From: Symbiodinium natans
Lineage: Eukaryota; Sar; Dinophyceae; Suessiales; Symbiodiniaceae
Length of the DNA: 64,000 bases
Assembly (NCBI GenBank): GCA_905221605.1
Contig: CAJNDS010002046.1
Location: 301,501 to 365,500, forward strand
Reading direction: 5' to 3'
This document shows, in pieces, positions 34,546 through 45,718 of this stretch. Under the pieces are notes generated by a model that saw nothing but the letters and a program-made list of their open reading frames with translations, was not told where the DNA came from and did no database searches. The position numbers and the translations under genes are program-made. How positions within the stretch are numbered: the stretch's first letter is position 1; every line of letters begins with the position of its first letter.

Positions 34546-34567
34546 ACACACACACACACACACACAA
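34546..34567 (+). repeat. (CA)n microsatellite
   Basis: ACACACACACACACACACAC run of about 22 bases. Confidence 0.9.
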
Positions 34568-34754
34568 AACAAGTTGACGCCTCAAAGCCGAACCCAAGAG
34601 AGATCCGGAGGATGTATTGCTGGGATTCCTATCAATATTGAATATGATCCATTTTCAGAGGAGTCTCATGGTTCTTCAAATTCTTAGAATCCTAGTTAAA
34701 AAACAGGAATCATACTAGATATTATGAAAATTAATAGGAGTCACATTCACATTA

Positions 34755-36086
34755 AGAAGGTCCCAGGAAATAAATCTGCGGGCTGAGTTCGCCCAGAAGT
34801 GGGAGACCTAACCCAAATGAGCCAGGAAGCCCACCCAGGACCAGCACGGAATCCCACTTTGCAGAGGTGATCCTGCAGGGGGTTTTTACAAGGTCTCAGG
34901 TTCTTGTACGATGAAAGGCTTTGTAGGAGATGTGTAGGATTGAGAAACCGTGGAGTCCGTGAGCCGGGCTTCTGCATCTACTGCACCTCTCCCCTTCCCA
35001 GGGGAACCTCCGTGGAAGCGGTGTCCCCGACCACAACCTCTGAAAGACGCGAAATGGCTCGCGGCTTCGGGTGTATCGTTAAGTGGGGCCGTGGCACTCT
35101 CGGTGTGGACTTGAGATGCCACCGGCGCCTACATGTCGAGTGGATGCTGCCCTGTGACTGACCAAATCTTGACGCAGAGGGGCATCGAGGAAAGCTTCTG
35201 GATGATCGCGGTGAACCTTCTGCGCAGGAGAGGCTGCTTGCGCGCCCGACCCTCCACCCCAAAAAGAGCTTTACAAGGCTCTACAAGGAATCGGAAGGTC
35301 ATTTGCAATTCGTTGTCGCACGAGCCAGTTTGCAAAAGCTGCAGCCAAAGAGGGGGACTACACAAAGACATTGAAGCACTCCCGACTTAGCTCTCGCTGT
35401 GATGGTGTCGTTGGGTTCGGGTTGCAAGGGCTGAGCCATCCCGATGCCCGAAAACAAGCCCAATAAAGACTCAGTGAGCCCCTGCCTGGTAGAGCCAAGG
35501 ATTCAGCAAACCCAGGGAGGGCCGCCCTGCGCGGCGCTGGGCCTCGTTGAGACGCGAGACCTGGCTCAAGTGATGGCTACCAGTGCGAAGTATATACAGG
35601 GCTTTTGGGGCTTTAGGGTGGCGACTTCAAGGAACAGCCCCTGAAACCAAAGCTTGGTTGATGAAGCCACTCGTGCGCTTATGATATTGCACTCCGGCAT
35701 GGGGCAACCTTTTCGGTTTTGAACATGCTTCAGTAATAAAACCCCCCATGTAACAAGCACAACAACACCGAGCGAACAAGAAATAGAATATAGAGCGCCG
35801 CCGCGGCGCCAACGCCGCCAGGGCCGGCGCGGAGGCCGAGGTTCCATCGAAGGAGAGGACGCTTTTGTTGACCACAGTCTCAGCTGAGCGCCCATCGCTT
35901 TTGTAGGGGCATCTGGCTTTGGTGAAGCTGTTTAGGGCTAAAGTTTAGGGCTTGCGAGCAAGCGTTGGATGCACCTTGAATTTGTGATTGGGGTCACCGC
36001 TTTAGGGAGCTTGGGGCTTTGGTTCACGTCCGAAGACTCCCTGCAGCCACAGAGGCCGGGTAGCTTTGCCCCGGAAGGGCCACGTC
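34755..36086 (-). CDS. S53 (sedolisin / tripeptidyl-peptidase-like) peptidase, C-terminal exons
   Basis: Minus-strand exons in phase 0: 36045-36086 (DVALPGQSYPASVA, resembling the GRAYPDVSA region), 35810-35878 (TVVNKSVLSFDGTSASAPAL), 35486-35560 (VSRLNEAQRRAGRPSLGLLN then PWLYQ), 35184-35219 (KVHRDHPEAFLD) and 35008-35037 (VVVGDTASTE). A possible last exon is 34755-34856 (WDSVLVLG then GLGLPLLGE, near the WDPVTGLG tail). GTSASAP is the S53 nucleophile-serine motif. LLNPWLY, HPEAF.D and .VVGD follow in the family order; the last is the calcium-site region. Introns of 166, 249, 266 and 146 bp all start GC and end AG. Family members are acidic or lysosomal/secreted endo- or tripeptidyl peptidases. 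The Glu/Asp catalytic residues, prodomain and signal lie upstream and were not found; the tail exon lacks the usual G before WD. Confidence 0.7.
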
Positions 36087-38027
36087 CTGCGTGAACAGCA
36101 ACCACACTGCTTGCCGTGAGTACTCTTTGCCTGGCAAGTCGAAAGCCGAAGCCATCTCAGACCGAATTCCATTAGATTCATTCCATCAGGCTGCAAGGCC
36201 CATATAACCTCCCCTAGCCCTGAAGCCGAAAACTGCCTTTGCCCAAAGCCACCTAGACCTTGCCCCTGCAACCCATGCCCCCGGTCAGGTGCTGCTCGAC
36301 TTCGCCGGACCAGGGGTCGTAAAGGGCAGCCGGAGCGGTTCACCTCGGCTTTGGGTTTGGAGCTTTAGGACTTTAGGAAGCATGGCGTACTTGATTCATA
36401 CCTTCGAGACAACTTTACACTCTTCATTTTGTTGCGCGCTGTCTGAGGACCTCTGCGGACTTCTGGGCTGCTCGTCGGACTCCAGCTTCGGCCCTCATGT
36501 TGTTCTACTATGTTCTACTATGTTCTACTGCCGCGCTGCCGCGCTGCCATGGAGCCAATCTCAGATCCATCAAAATGCGACGAGCAGCGTGCTGGCACGG
36601 AATCTCGAGATGATCTACCTCGGAAACACATAAACCTACACCCTAAAGCAACGCTAGGGGCAAAGGCAGCAAGGGATGGGAAAAATGATGGCTTGGGGGG
36701 CATGGCTTAGGACGCAGGAAGCTTGTGCGCTGGGTTCCTTAAGTTCCTTCAGGAACAAACCTGAACGGAATGGGGCGAAGTACAGGATATCACAACAAAG
36801 ATAGATCTGATCCAACCATGTCCCAAACCCTGAACCAAGAATGCAAACTTACCCCGAAAACGCAAAATATGCAGCCGGGACCCTTCGTCAACAGAACTCC
36901 CCAAGGCGCCCCATCCCGAACGCAAAAATGCACAGTACTGTTCGGGGAGCTGCTTGCTTCTTGCAGGACTTGAAATTGAAAGGCTTGAAAGCTTCTCACA
37001 CTGCGTCCAGGGGCATGCTGGGAGTCGTTGCGCACATGGCAAGGAAGACACTCCTGGAGCCATCAGGCTGAACAAGGGACCATCGTGTGGATGCTAACCT
37101 GCTACGAGCTAGCGTGAGTGCCTGAGCGCATGAGCTAGCTTCACAATATGCCGTTTGCTAAGCTTGCAGCTTGCTGTCTGTATGCAGAATTGCGCAGAGG
37201 AGGGGTTACGGCTCCGAGAGTGCACCCCGAATGCACCCCTAAGGCCTAGCTTGGCACTTCTCTGGACACTTGTGTCATCTCCAGTTGGATGCACACGATA
37301 CAATTACACGATGCGCACGTCAAATTGAGCCTTGAGCCTTCGCTCCAAGAAGCCTCTGACTTGGCGCTTTACACATCTCACAGCCGCTGACTTGACTCCT
37401 CATCACTCCTGTGAAGGACCCCACCATGCTCAAGAAGCGCTACTTAGGGCTGAGCCAGTCTTCAACCTACCTGCACGCCTCCAGCTGTGTTTAGCAACTC
37501 AAAATCACGTACTGGTATCATGAATAACTATAACTGCCTCCCTGACTTCTTGCAAGGCCCAGTGTCTGAGCTGCTGAGGAAGACCTCAAGGGCCCGATCC
37601 TCGCGCAGATTGGCTCTTGACAAGCTCATGACACTTGAATTCGCTTCGGGGCCATGCCCCCTCTCATCCGCAACACAATGTGCTTCGACCCGCCAGCGCA
37701 ACGCTGCTACAACGGCGAATCCTGGGAATCCTAGCCTTGCAGACTTGCAGTGGGCTGCAGTGCCCTGTTACAAGGAATCGGCAGCTCACGACAGGTCCTG
37801 ATAGCTTGGCCGAGAACGGTAGATTGAGAAGTAGCCGGAGCTTGTGATCAGCGCGCCCTGCGTCCACGGCTCAAGTTCATGAAGCTTTTGAGCCGTAGCC
37901 CCAAGCTACATTGCAAAGCTACGGTACGCCCTCATGCAAGCCATGCGCTCGTTGGCTCTCACCTCATACTGGGTATCATGGCACTCCGGCCTCGCTGGTC
38001 GAGCAGACCACCTCAGGGAAAAATGTC

Positions 38028-38100
38028 TATATTATGTATATATATATATATATATTATAGTATAGTATAGTATAGTATAGTATAGTATAGTATATTATAG

Positions 38101-38137
<37 letters not shown>

Positions 38138-38177
38138 ATATATATATATATTGTATATATATATATATATATATATC
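38028..38177. repeat. AT-rich (TA)n/(TATAG)n block
   Basis: TATATA runs flank about eight TATAG pentamers. The whole is nearly self-complementary and could form hairpins or cruciforms, in contrast to the surrounding GC-balanced DNA. Confidence 0.95.
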
Positions 38178-38699
38178 AGAATTCTCAAAAGTTGAGGTTG
38201 ACGAGGTTGAGCCCTGCATTGGTGATGGGGAATGTGGCTCAGGGTCCTTAGGTTTGAAGGGTTTTCAGTTGAGCTGATGGCATAGGAGTTGGAGCTGGGG
38301 GGGGGTTTGACATGTCATCCAAGAAGCACGTCAAGACGGGCACAGAGAGGCTAGTGCGCTTGCCATGACGATACTGGCCAACATGTGTGTCCAACCTATG
38401 CTGGCATGAAGGTTACATCCTGAACCTCACTGCGAACCCCTGAACCCATGAGCTGAAAAATAAACAACCTACGGATTATCCCCAACAATGCCAAAGGCAC
38501 CCTAAAATCAGTTGTTGCACTTTCCAGACTTAAGGGAGAAGAGGATGGGAGAGGCCTGCCCCGGCTCCACACATTGGCCGAACTGCTCTTGGAAGGACCT
38601 GTTTGAGCCGGTTCCCTCCCCCCCCCCCCCCGCACAATTGTGGGCGCGGTTGCTGTAACAAACTTCCCCCTAAGGTCATCCTCTCACCTCAAGCTCTCA

Positions 38700-39170
38700 A
38701 AGACCGAAAAGACACCTGTCAGCGCACGCAAACTGCTGAGGGGCATGGAAGAAACCCTCTTCAAAGCAAAGAAGAGCCAAGGATATCTTAGAATTTCGAT
38801 AGAAATAGATGAAAAATCATAAAATAGTAAAAGAAAAAAGATCTGGCTCAACCGGCACAGGGTTTTTTGGAGATGCAGAATGCTTGGGTGCGGAGGAAAT
38901 CTTCTCAAAAACCAACATGAACCGAGAAATTCTAGGATTTCGACTAGAATTAATACAAAAGTAGCCAAATAGTAAAACAGTAAAATCCTGGCTTAAGCGG
39001 CACACGTAGTCATCGAGATGCAACCTGCTGGGAGCGTGAGGACATCTTCTGAAATGTAAATAAGAACCGAGCAAGTCTTTGGATGTCGACTGAAATAGAA
39101 AAGTAGTGAAATGGTATACACTAAAATCCTGGCTCAACCGGCACAGGTGGGTTTTCGAGATGCACACGGC
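38700..39170 (+). repeat. degenerate tandem repeat of about 145 bases
   Basis: At least three units share CTGGCTCAACCGGCACA-like cores at about 38840, 38987 and 39129. Each is followed by GAGATGCA and later by an ATCTTCT...GAACCGAG...CGAC(T)GAAAT block and AGTAGC(G)AAATAGTA. Unit spacing is close to 145 bases, with many differences between units. Confidence 0.75.
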
Positions 39171-41721
39171 ACGGTGCCACGCATTTCGGGCGCTAGCTTT
39201 GCATCTCGAAAGCAACCTTGCATGTCGAACGCCACAGACCCCAAAAAAAGAGATGGTACTGATGCCATCGAAACTCAACGCATGAATGCTGATAGCGTTG
39301 GGTGTACGTAGAGTGAAGGCCTCGCTGTACAATACGGCTTTGATTCCAGTGAGGGCATCGTGGCGCCCACAGAGGTCACCTGTCGTCTTTAGGGTGCTCG
39401 TCTCTTGGGTGCAACTGGCTGCTAGTGGTGCTGGGCTGCTTGACTCTTCCATGCAAACAGGTCCAGGAAAACTCACAAACTCTCGCTCTCGCTCTGTACG
39501 TGTCCTCAGCCGCACATGTTAAGAGTCGAAGAGGCCGAGGCCAAGCTGAAAGCACACAGATAAACTTTCTTCTCGTCTCTGTGCAGTTTCTTAACGCTTG
39601 CGAGTTGATGTTCTGTGCCGAAAGGCCCAGGGGGAGGTGCCCGCCAGGTCGGGTAGGAAGTCGCAGTCGGTTCCCACGGCGCTGTTCCTCTCTGTTGGGC
39701 TTCGGCATGTGCAAAAAAAAACATCGCCGGCAGTTCTACCAACTTTACTCGGGCTGCGTGGTCTTGCGAATCCCAGTCCCAAGACTGAGAGCATGGAGAG
39801 AGCAGAGCTAAGGCAGCTAAGGGGCCCGTTGTCGCCGCTGGCAACAATCACGGTGATCCCGCGGAGAGCAAGCCTGACCGGAATGAGACCGGAATCACCG
39901 GAAGCTCACTCTTAGAGCTCATTTTTCAGGCTGCAGGGCCCGGGCTTGCGGCCTGAAGGTTTCAGGTAGCCTCTTTGCTCTTAACGCCACCTTGCAAAAA
40001 ACAAGTCGCAGCACTGTTGAAACAACAGTCTTGTGACGGAATTATAGCAGCCAAAACCGTTCAAACACCTTGATAGTGCCATTGAAATCCAGGTCGCTTC
40101 AGCAATTCGTAATCCAAGCGCTGGATGAAGATGGGCGGATACAGTGCCTGAAAAGAAGGTTCGAGGATAGAAGGGCATCTTGAACTTCGGACAGAGCACA
40201 TTCCTTGGGAGCTGCTCTCTCCAAACTGCACTAAGCTGCCCCTTCGGCTGCCCTACCTAGTACCTCTCTTGGACTCCACAGTATTCCACAGTTTCGAGCC
40301 CTCGAGAGAGGCGTTTCAGCTGGCCGCGTCTTCTCCTGCCTCTGCATCGCCCCAGCTAATGCTGTGCACCAGGGGCGGTTCTGGGTGGTCGTTGACCTCG
40401 AGAATGGCCCAAGAGCTGGTTGTAGGGTTGATGAAGTTTGAAGGGCTATGGGGGGGTAACCGGCTGTACCCCGCAGATTAGGTGAAATTCAAGGCCCTCA
40501 ACCCTTTCATACCTGCACCGCGTAGGCGAGCATGAAGCCATCCATAGAGTGCGGGTCCACACCCCACCTCGAACTACCGCTACGGGCATGTTTCGGGCTT
40601 GGAGGGACTGTACAGATACCGCGCCAAGTGAAGCAAAAAGACTTGGGGGAAACCAAGGGCGCAATGAAACACGCGTGATTTGTGGAACTTTTTGCTTCTG
40701 AGCATTTGGAGAGCCCTAACCCTCTTGGATTCTTAAAAGTACAGAGTTCTTCTCACAACCGGGCCACTTTACTCTCGCCACTCAGTCTGGCAGCAATTTG
40801 GGGCATCGGGCTCAGTAATTGGTCTTTGGAGTTTGATGCGGGCATCAGGAACCAACGCAATGTAATTGAAAGTTGGGGTTTAGGCTTCGGGGTCACGTTG
40901 AGGGGTTAACGGTTAAGGATGACAAGGTCCACTGCACTTCCAGGCTCCGCGACTGCTGCGCTCTTGCAGAGAAGGCGCCACGTAGTGTTGGCTCCGAAAG
41001 CCAGACTCGTGATGACCTACCGAGCGAATTCCGTCTTGGCAAGCTGGTTTGTGCGAACACCGCAACTACCATGAAAGCTCATGTGGAGAATCAACGAAAA
41101 AAGGAGGTTCTCGATTCGATTACGGCAGAGGCTACTTCCACATTTCCACACCGTCTCCACCTGCAGGTCGAGGGATCCTTCGCCGCCGGTGTCGGCGTTG
41201 TCCACCTGATGCTCAAGAGCACAAAAAACCCCGAGAGGTTCAAGAAGCGCTGAAGTCCACACCATCCATGGAAGACATCTCTCGTACTTGAGTATCCTTT
41301 ATCCTGGGCCTTGGACTCATCCTTTGGAGACGACTTCTTGAGCGCATGCGAAGCTTAGATTAGGCTCCAAAGTCCACAGCTTCCAAGAGATACGTCATGC
41401 CGTCACGCAACGCATCGCGCGACGCACATGCAGGAAACGCCATGGAGCAGCAAAGCTCGCAGCCCTACACAAATTACACAAAAACCCTTAGTATAGGGGC
41501 TCTGATTTGAAAAGAGCCCGCGAGCCCCCCACTCTTGGCACCGGGCTTTGCCGCGGACGCCTTCCACCTGTGATTCGAGGCTGTAGGCAAGTTGAGGCAA
41601 GCTCTTGAGTAGTATACTTAGTATACATTAGTACATTAGTAATTCATCTACTTGGCAAGAAAGGAGGCTGGGGAGAGTAGGGCCGCAGCCAGGCTCTGTG
41701 CTGTTTGGGGGAGCATTTGAC

Positions 41722-42283
41722 CTGCAGCCGAACCGAAGCACCTTGATTTCATTTCGCAGGGCCGGGTTGAGGCCGTACTCGCGGTGCAAATGCTCCACGT
41801 CCTGCGGAAAGCTGCGGTTTCTGGGTGTCACAGCTCTCAAGCTTTCAGGAATTTCAGGGTATACTCCACCTACTCTACGACGACGTGAGTCCTGTACCGG
41901 ACCCGGATTGGGAGTTATTCTCCGGCTCTGGCCCTCCTTCTTTATTCCCGTCCCGGTCCGCTTCGAGGAAGGCCTCGTCGTTGAACTGACCGACCGCCTG
42001 CAGTTGACTGCAGTGACTGCAGAGGTAGCAAGTTGTGGATTTCCCCAAGCTCTCGCGCTCTCGCGACATGCCAGTGCGCCTGTGTGGAATCGCGCATTCC
42101 ACGCCCGTCCTCGGGATCCACCTGACTCCCACGAGAGCGGAGATCGTCAGGAAAGTACACATGGCAGACTTCGGACTTATCAGCAGGTACTGTGTTGCAA
42201 CAAGCCGCCTCGAAACCCCCGTCTGCACAGCTCATTATCACTGCTCCCGCAGATGCATCTGCCTCGAGGTCACTGTAGAGTGC
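41722..42283 (-). CDS. three-exon gene fragment, unidentified
   Basis: Exon 42044-42283 (80 codons; acceptor GCAG|G) reads ALYSDLEADASAGAVIMSCA, DGGFEAACCNTVPADKSEVC, HVYFPDDLRSRGSQVDPEDG and ends ARELG. A 46-bp GA-AG intron joins it in phase to 41878-41997, AVGQFNDEAFLEADRDGNKE then an acidic/serine tail; its donor is unresolved. Exon 41722-41801 (acceptor GCAG|G) reads DVEHLHREYGLNPALRNEIK then VLRFGC and ends at CAG|GTCAAA. Third positions are strongly C/G. FLEADRDGN is EF-hand-like but too short to call. The 315-codon frame on the opposite strand is a shadow. Family not recognised. Confidence 0.5.
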
Positions 42284-42299
42284 CTGCAATGACTGAATT

Positions 42300-43570
42300 C
42301 CTGGCAGCGGTTGAAGGCGGTTTGTTGAGGCTTTCTGAAGCAGCTCAGTTGGCCTGTGTCGAAAGCTTGGGCTTGAGGCACTCTGGGCCTGGATTTAGGA
42401 CACCCAGTTGGAGAATGCAAGGAATCTTGGTTCTGAACGCCATTCCTTCGATATACGCGCCGACACTCGCAACACTGCGCAACTCTAAACCTTTAAAGGT
42501 GCCAAACCTGCTTTCATTAACCCGAAGGGGGGGGGGGGAAAAGGGGGGGGGGGGTTCCTCTGGAATCCTCGAGAAAGGTGGCGCTTCGAGGCCACGGTCT
42601 TCAGGGCTTGAGGATCTGTGGAATTTCAAAACCTGTAAAGCTTAAGGTTTAGGGCTTCCCGTCCCAAGAGCTCCGGAGCCCTAGAAGGTCGGGAAACACT
42701 TAAGGACTCGGACCCGAAATCCAGCCCAAAGCCCTTGATCCTCTTCAACCTTCGGCTTTCAATTCTTATGCCCCCCTCTCCTCGCGGCAGCAGGCCCCCA
42801 CTCTCTTGGCGCTGCGGGGTCGTGGACCAAACTTTGCGGCACCTCGTTAACTGAAACCGGGAAGCTTCGGAAGCTTCGAGTGTCCCTCGCGCATTTCAAC
42901 TAGGTCCCGTTTGTACTTGCGTAGGCAAGGAACCTGAGGAGGGGGGCGGTACTCTGTACTCAGGGCTGAGGTCGCTGGTGCATGGCTTCGCAATCAGAGG
43001 TCGGGGGCTCTCAGGTTGCTGTCGAAGAGCTCACGCCCCAAGCGCTCGTCTCTGCCTTTTGTCTCGTGCTCGACCTGGAGCGGATTTCATGTCAGACGCT
43101 TTGTCGAAAGCCGGAAACACGACTCGTGCCAAAGAACCGCAGACCCTTCCGTGGAAACCCCAAAAAATGGCTATAGCCGCTAAACCTGGCAGAGTTATTG
43201 CTGTGGGTCCCCGTTTTAGGCTCTTCCCTTCAGCCTTGCATCGGCAGCCCTTCTCTCCCGGTGCTGGAGAGGAGTACTCCGCAGCATTGAAGCATACCTG
43301 GGAGAACCCCCCGCTTTTGGGGCGCCGCACTAAGCTCTGCAAGGCTCAGGGCATCTTATCGATCTGTGCGGGCAACTGGATCTGAGGAGAAGCCTGCAAC
43401 GGAAGTGAAATTGCCTGACAAGCTCAGAACCCCTAACATCCCTTAGCCATGCTGCGAACATCTCCCGTACAGGTCTCAGATTCGCAAGTCCAGGGATGTC
43501 CACCTCGGCCGTCTGCTTATTCTGCTTGGAGTGTGAATTTGCTTAAGACAATGCAGACCACTCGCCGAAG
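42300..43570. other. probable strand-switch interval
   Basis: Recognised exons to the left are minus-strand and those to the right (43576 onward) plus-strand, so this is a divergent region. It contains two G runs (42527-42538 and 42543-42554). A plus-strand frame near 42998-43080 reads SEVGGSQVAVEELTPQALVS and may be a first plus-strand exon. No promoter motif could be identified. Confidence 0.35.
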
Positions 43571-43575
43571 GTTGA

Positions 43576-43921
43576 TCCAGCGCTCGAAGGAAGTGTTGGT
43601 TACACGGCAGTGGTGTTGCAACAGGAGCTGCGGAGAAAAAGAACCAGAAGAACCAGAAGGTAAGGCTTGTATTCGGAATCTGGGTTTCTGTTGGATCGGT
43701 GCTGCCCGTACCTTCTGCCTGCCAGTCCTACTATAAAGCCCTCGACAAAAATGCAACTACCCTTTGCGTGGACATCTTCTTGAGGCCCGCTCTCTCTTTT
43801 TTCGCTCAGTTCATGTCCCATGTTCACAACAGACGCCATACCACGAGGCGAACATCGTGGTGCGCCGAGAAGTCCTCGTGCTGGATGAGACGATTCACAG
43901 GAAAATCATTCCTGTCGGCAG
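43576..43921 (+). CDS. two exons of an unidentified plus-strand gene
   Basis: Exon 1 (about 43576-43659) reads CWLHGSGVATGAAEKKNQKN then QK and ends at AAG|GTAAGG. A 173-bp GT-AG intron follows. Exon 2 (43833-43921) reads TPYHEANIVVRREVLVLDET then IHRKIIPVG and ends at GCAG|GAAGAGG, a GA donor. Phase 0 agrees across the intron. The lysine-rich end of exon 1 suggests a charged linker; exon 2 has alternating beta-like hydrophobics. Family not recognised. Confidence 0.45.
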
Positions 43922-43929
43922 GAAGAGGC

Positions 43930-45140
43930 TTGAATGGGCTTCCTCATGACCTTCTGACCTTTCCGAGGGAATTTGCTGGATGTTTCAATCCCATACCTGG
44001 CTCAACCCTCGGCGATGCTCCACAGCATAGGGCATGTGCAGAAGCCTTTAGAGCTCCGAATTGAAACTGCCGTGCGAACGTCCTCAACATTTGGCAACGT
44101 GTGTCTTATTATTGGAAAATTTGCAAAAAGCAAATCAAAAACCAAGGTGCTGGAGCAAAGTCAACTCCAGGCTTGACCAGCTTTCCTTCGGGTGGGACGC
44201 ATTCCTCAGACGGAGAATCCGGGAAGGGCGCTGTCGGAACTGTCTAAGCGTAGTCAAGTTCTATGTGCTTGCCGGGGTTTTGTTGCAAAGAGGTGATGAA
44301 AAAGCCTGCGCGTATCCTACCTTCTGAGAGCTTCTGCGAGCGGCTGCAACCATTTAAGGACCCCCAGCCGCTGCTCGCCGCAATTTTCCAAGGCCCCCCC
44401 AGATAAACCTCAGACTTCTCAGCTGCGACACTTCGGCCTGTAGATCAGCGTGATTCCGCTGCTTCGGGGCAAAGCGCGGAACTTGGAGCCGGTGCTACCT
44501 TCAGCGTCTGAAACTTCAGGGCTTGAGGTTTAGGATGAGGCTCATGTGGATCGAGGTGCGGAGGCCGAGGGTGTATGTGCAAGGTTCGCGGTAGGGCAGT
44601 CTGAGCAATGCCCCCTGCCATGCCCCCGCCTAAACCGTCGACGAAGCTCCGGGCACGGCCACGCCTTCGTCTCTTGCGGCCCAGACTGGCCAGGAGCGCA
44701 GTGGGGAGTCTTTATGGGATCGAGCAATGGGGTTTCCCGGGTGGCGGCAAGCTTCGGGGCAAGAGTTTCCCGTCCGGGGTGGTCAGTCTCGGCATAGCAT
44801 GCCGGCGCCCTCCACTTTATAAAGCCATCGACCCCCACGCCCTGAAAACCACATAGGCCCCAAACCCTCTGTCCAACCTCTAAAGCCCAAAACGTCAGAG
44901 CCCAAAACAAACACCCTCAACCGCTTGCCGCGGAACGCGGAACCCGAAACCCTAGACCCAAGTGACCCTAGACCCCCCCTGAACCCCAAGCCCCAAACAC
45001 CTGAGCCTGAAACAAATGAACTCTCAACCGGCACGGTGTCCACAGTGATCTGGTCCGAAACTGAAGATCTGAAACTGGTAAGTTGAGCCGATTAGATAAA
45101 CTCCGTGGAGGGCTGAGATCCGAAACTCACCACTTCCGGA
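43930..45140. other. stretch without recognised genes
   Basis: No convincing exon. From about 44820 to 45010 the sequence is full of diverged CCCTAAA/CCCAAA-like words (ACCCTCTG, ACCCTAGACC, CCCCAAAC), which look like decayed telomere-type repeats. Confidence 0.4.
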
Positions 45141-45142
45141 GT

Positions 45143-45212
45143 TCGGGGGATTTAGGGATTTAGGGATTTAGGGATTTCGGGATTTCGGGATTTAGGGATT
45201 TAGGGTTTCATT
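45143..45212 (+). repeat. GGGATTTA octamer array
   Basis: GGGATTTA (with two GGGATTTC variants) repeats about eight times and ends in TTTAGGGTTTC. It is a lengthened form of the TTTAGGG telomere-type heptamer. Confidence 0.9.
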
Positions 45213-45718
45213 GGATCTAGGGGGTTTGGGGCGGGCTGAATCTCAGAATGCCGCTAAACACAAGCGTTCACGAGCAGAGCCCGATATACTCGCCTTGTGC
45301 AACTTGCACTCCCCCCCCCCGCCCTTCTCCACCCTCCCCCCCTCCCCCCCCTCCCCCAAACTTGTACAACAGCGGCGCGGCCTGGACACTCCCAGCTTCG
45401 TGTCGTTGACCTTTTCGGTTCTGTCTGAGAGGCTGCTTGATGCATAGGCGGCCGAAGACGATCTTTGAAAGACTCACCCAAACAAGCTTTTTTTAAGACA
45501 CCCTCAGACTGAGCCCCCCAATTCCCTCGATGAAGCCTGGACCCCCAAAAAGCCCTTGCCAAAGCGCGCCCAGAACATCGCCGGGCTCGAAGCACTGCCA
45601 GGGCTCCTTGAGCTTGAGGAGCTTTTGGGGCTTCTGAGGGCTTGAGTCTGAGGGCTTTCGGAGGATATCTTCGTGCAGTGGATATGGGATTCGGGGCGAA
45701 ACGAACTTGATGCACGAG

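Larger units (their letters stand above)
36090..41650. other. stretch with candidate exons but no identified gene
   Basis: A minus frame ending at CGGG|GTAAGT (36853) reads STVHFCVRDGAPWGVLLTKG and is a possible exon with a consensus donor. A minus frame at about 39515-39600 (KKLHRDEKKVYLCAFSLAS) and one at about 41165-41230 (EHQVDNADTGGEGSLDLQVE) also look coding. None can be linked to a family. The rest holds the AT-rich block (38028-38177), the 145-base repeats (38700-39170) and a poly(C) run (38618-38631). Confidence 0.4.

Noticed and set aside
38817-39515. 232-codon minus-strand frame
   Set aside because: It runs through the degenerate 145-base repeats and an AT-rich segment; no domain and no splice support.
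41698-42645. 315-codon plus-strand open frame
   Set aside because: It lies opposite three minus-strand exons with strong codon bias and agreeing phases, and its own residues are shadow-like (arginine, serine and leucine without a domain).
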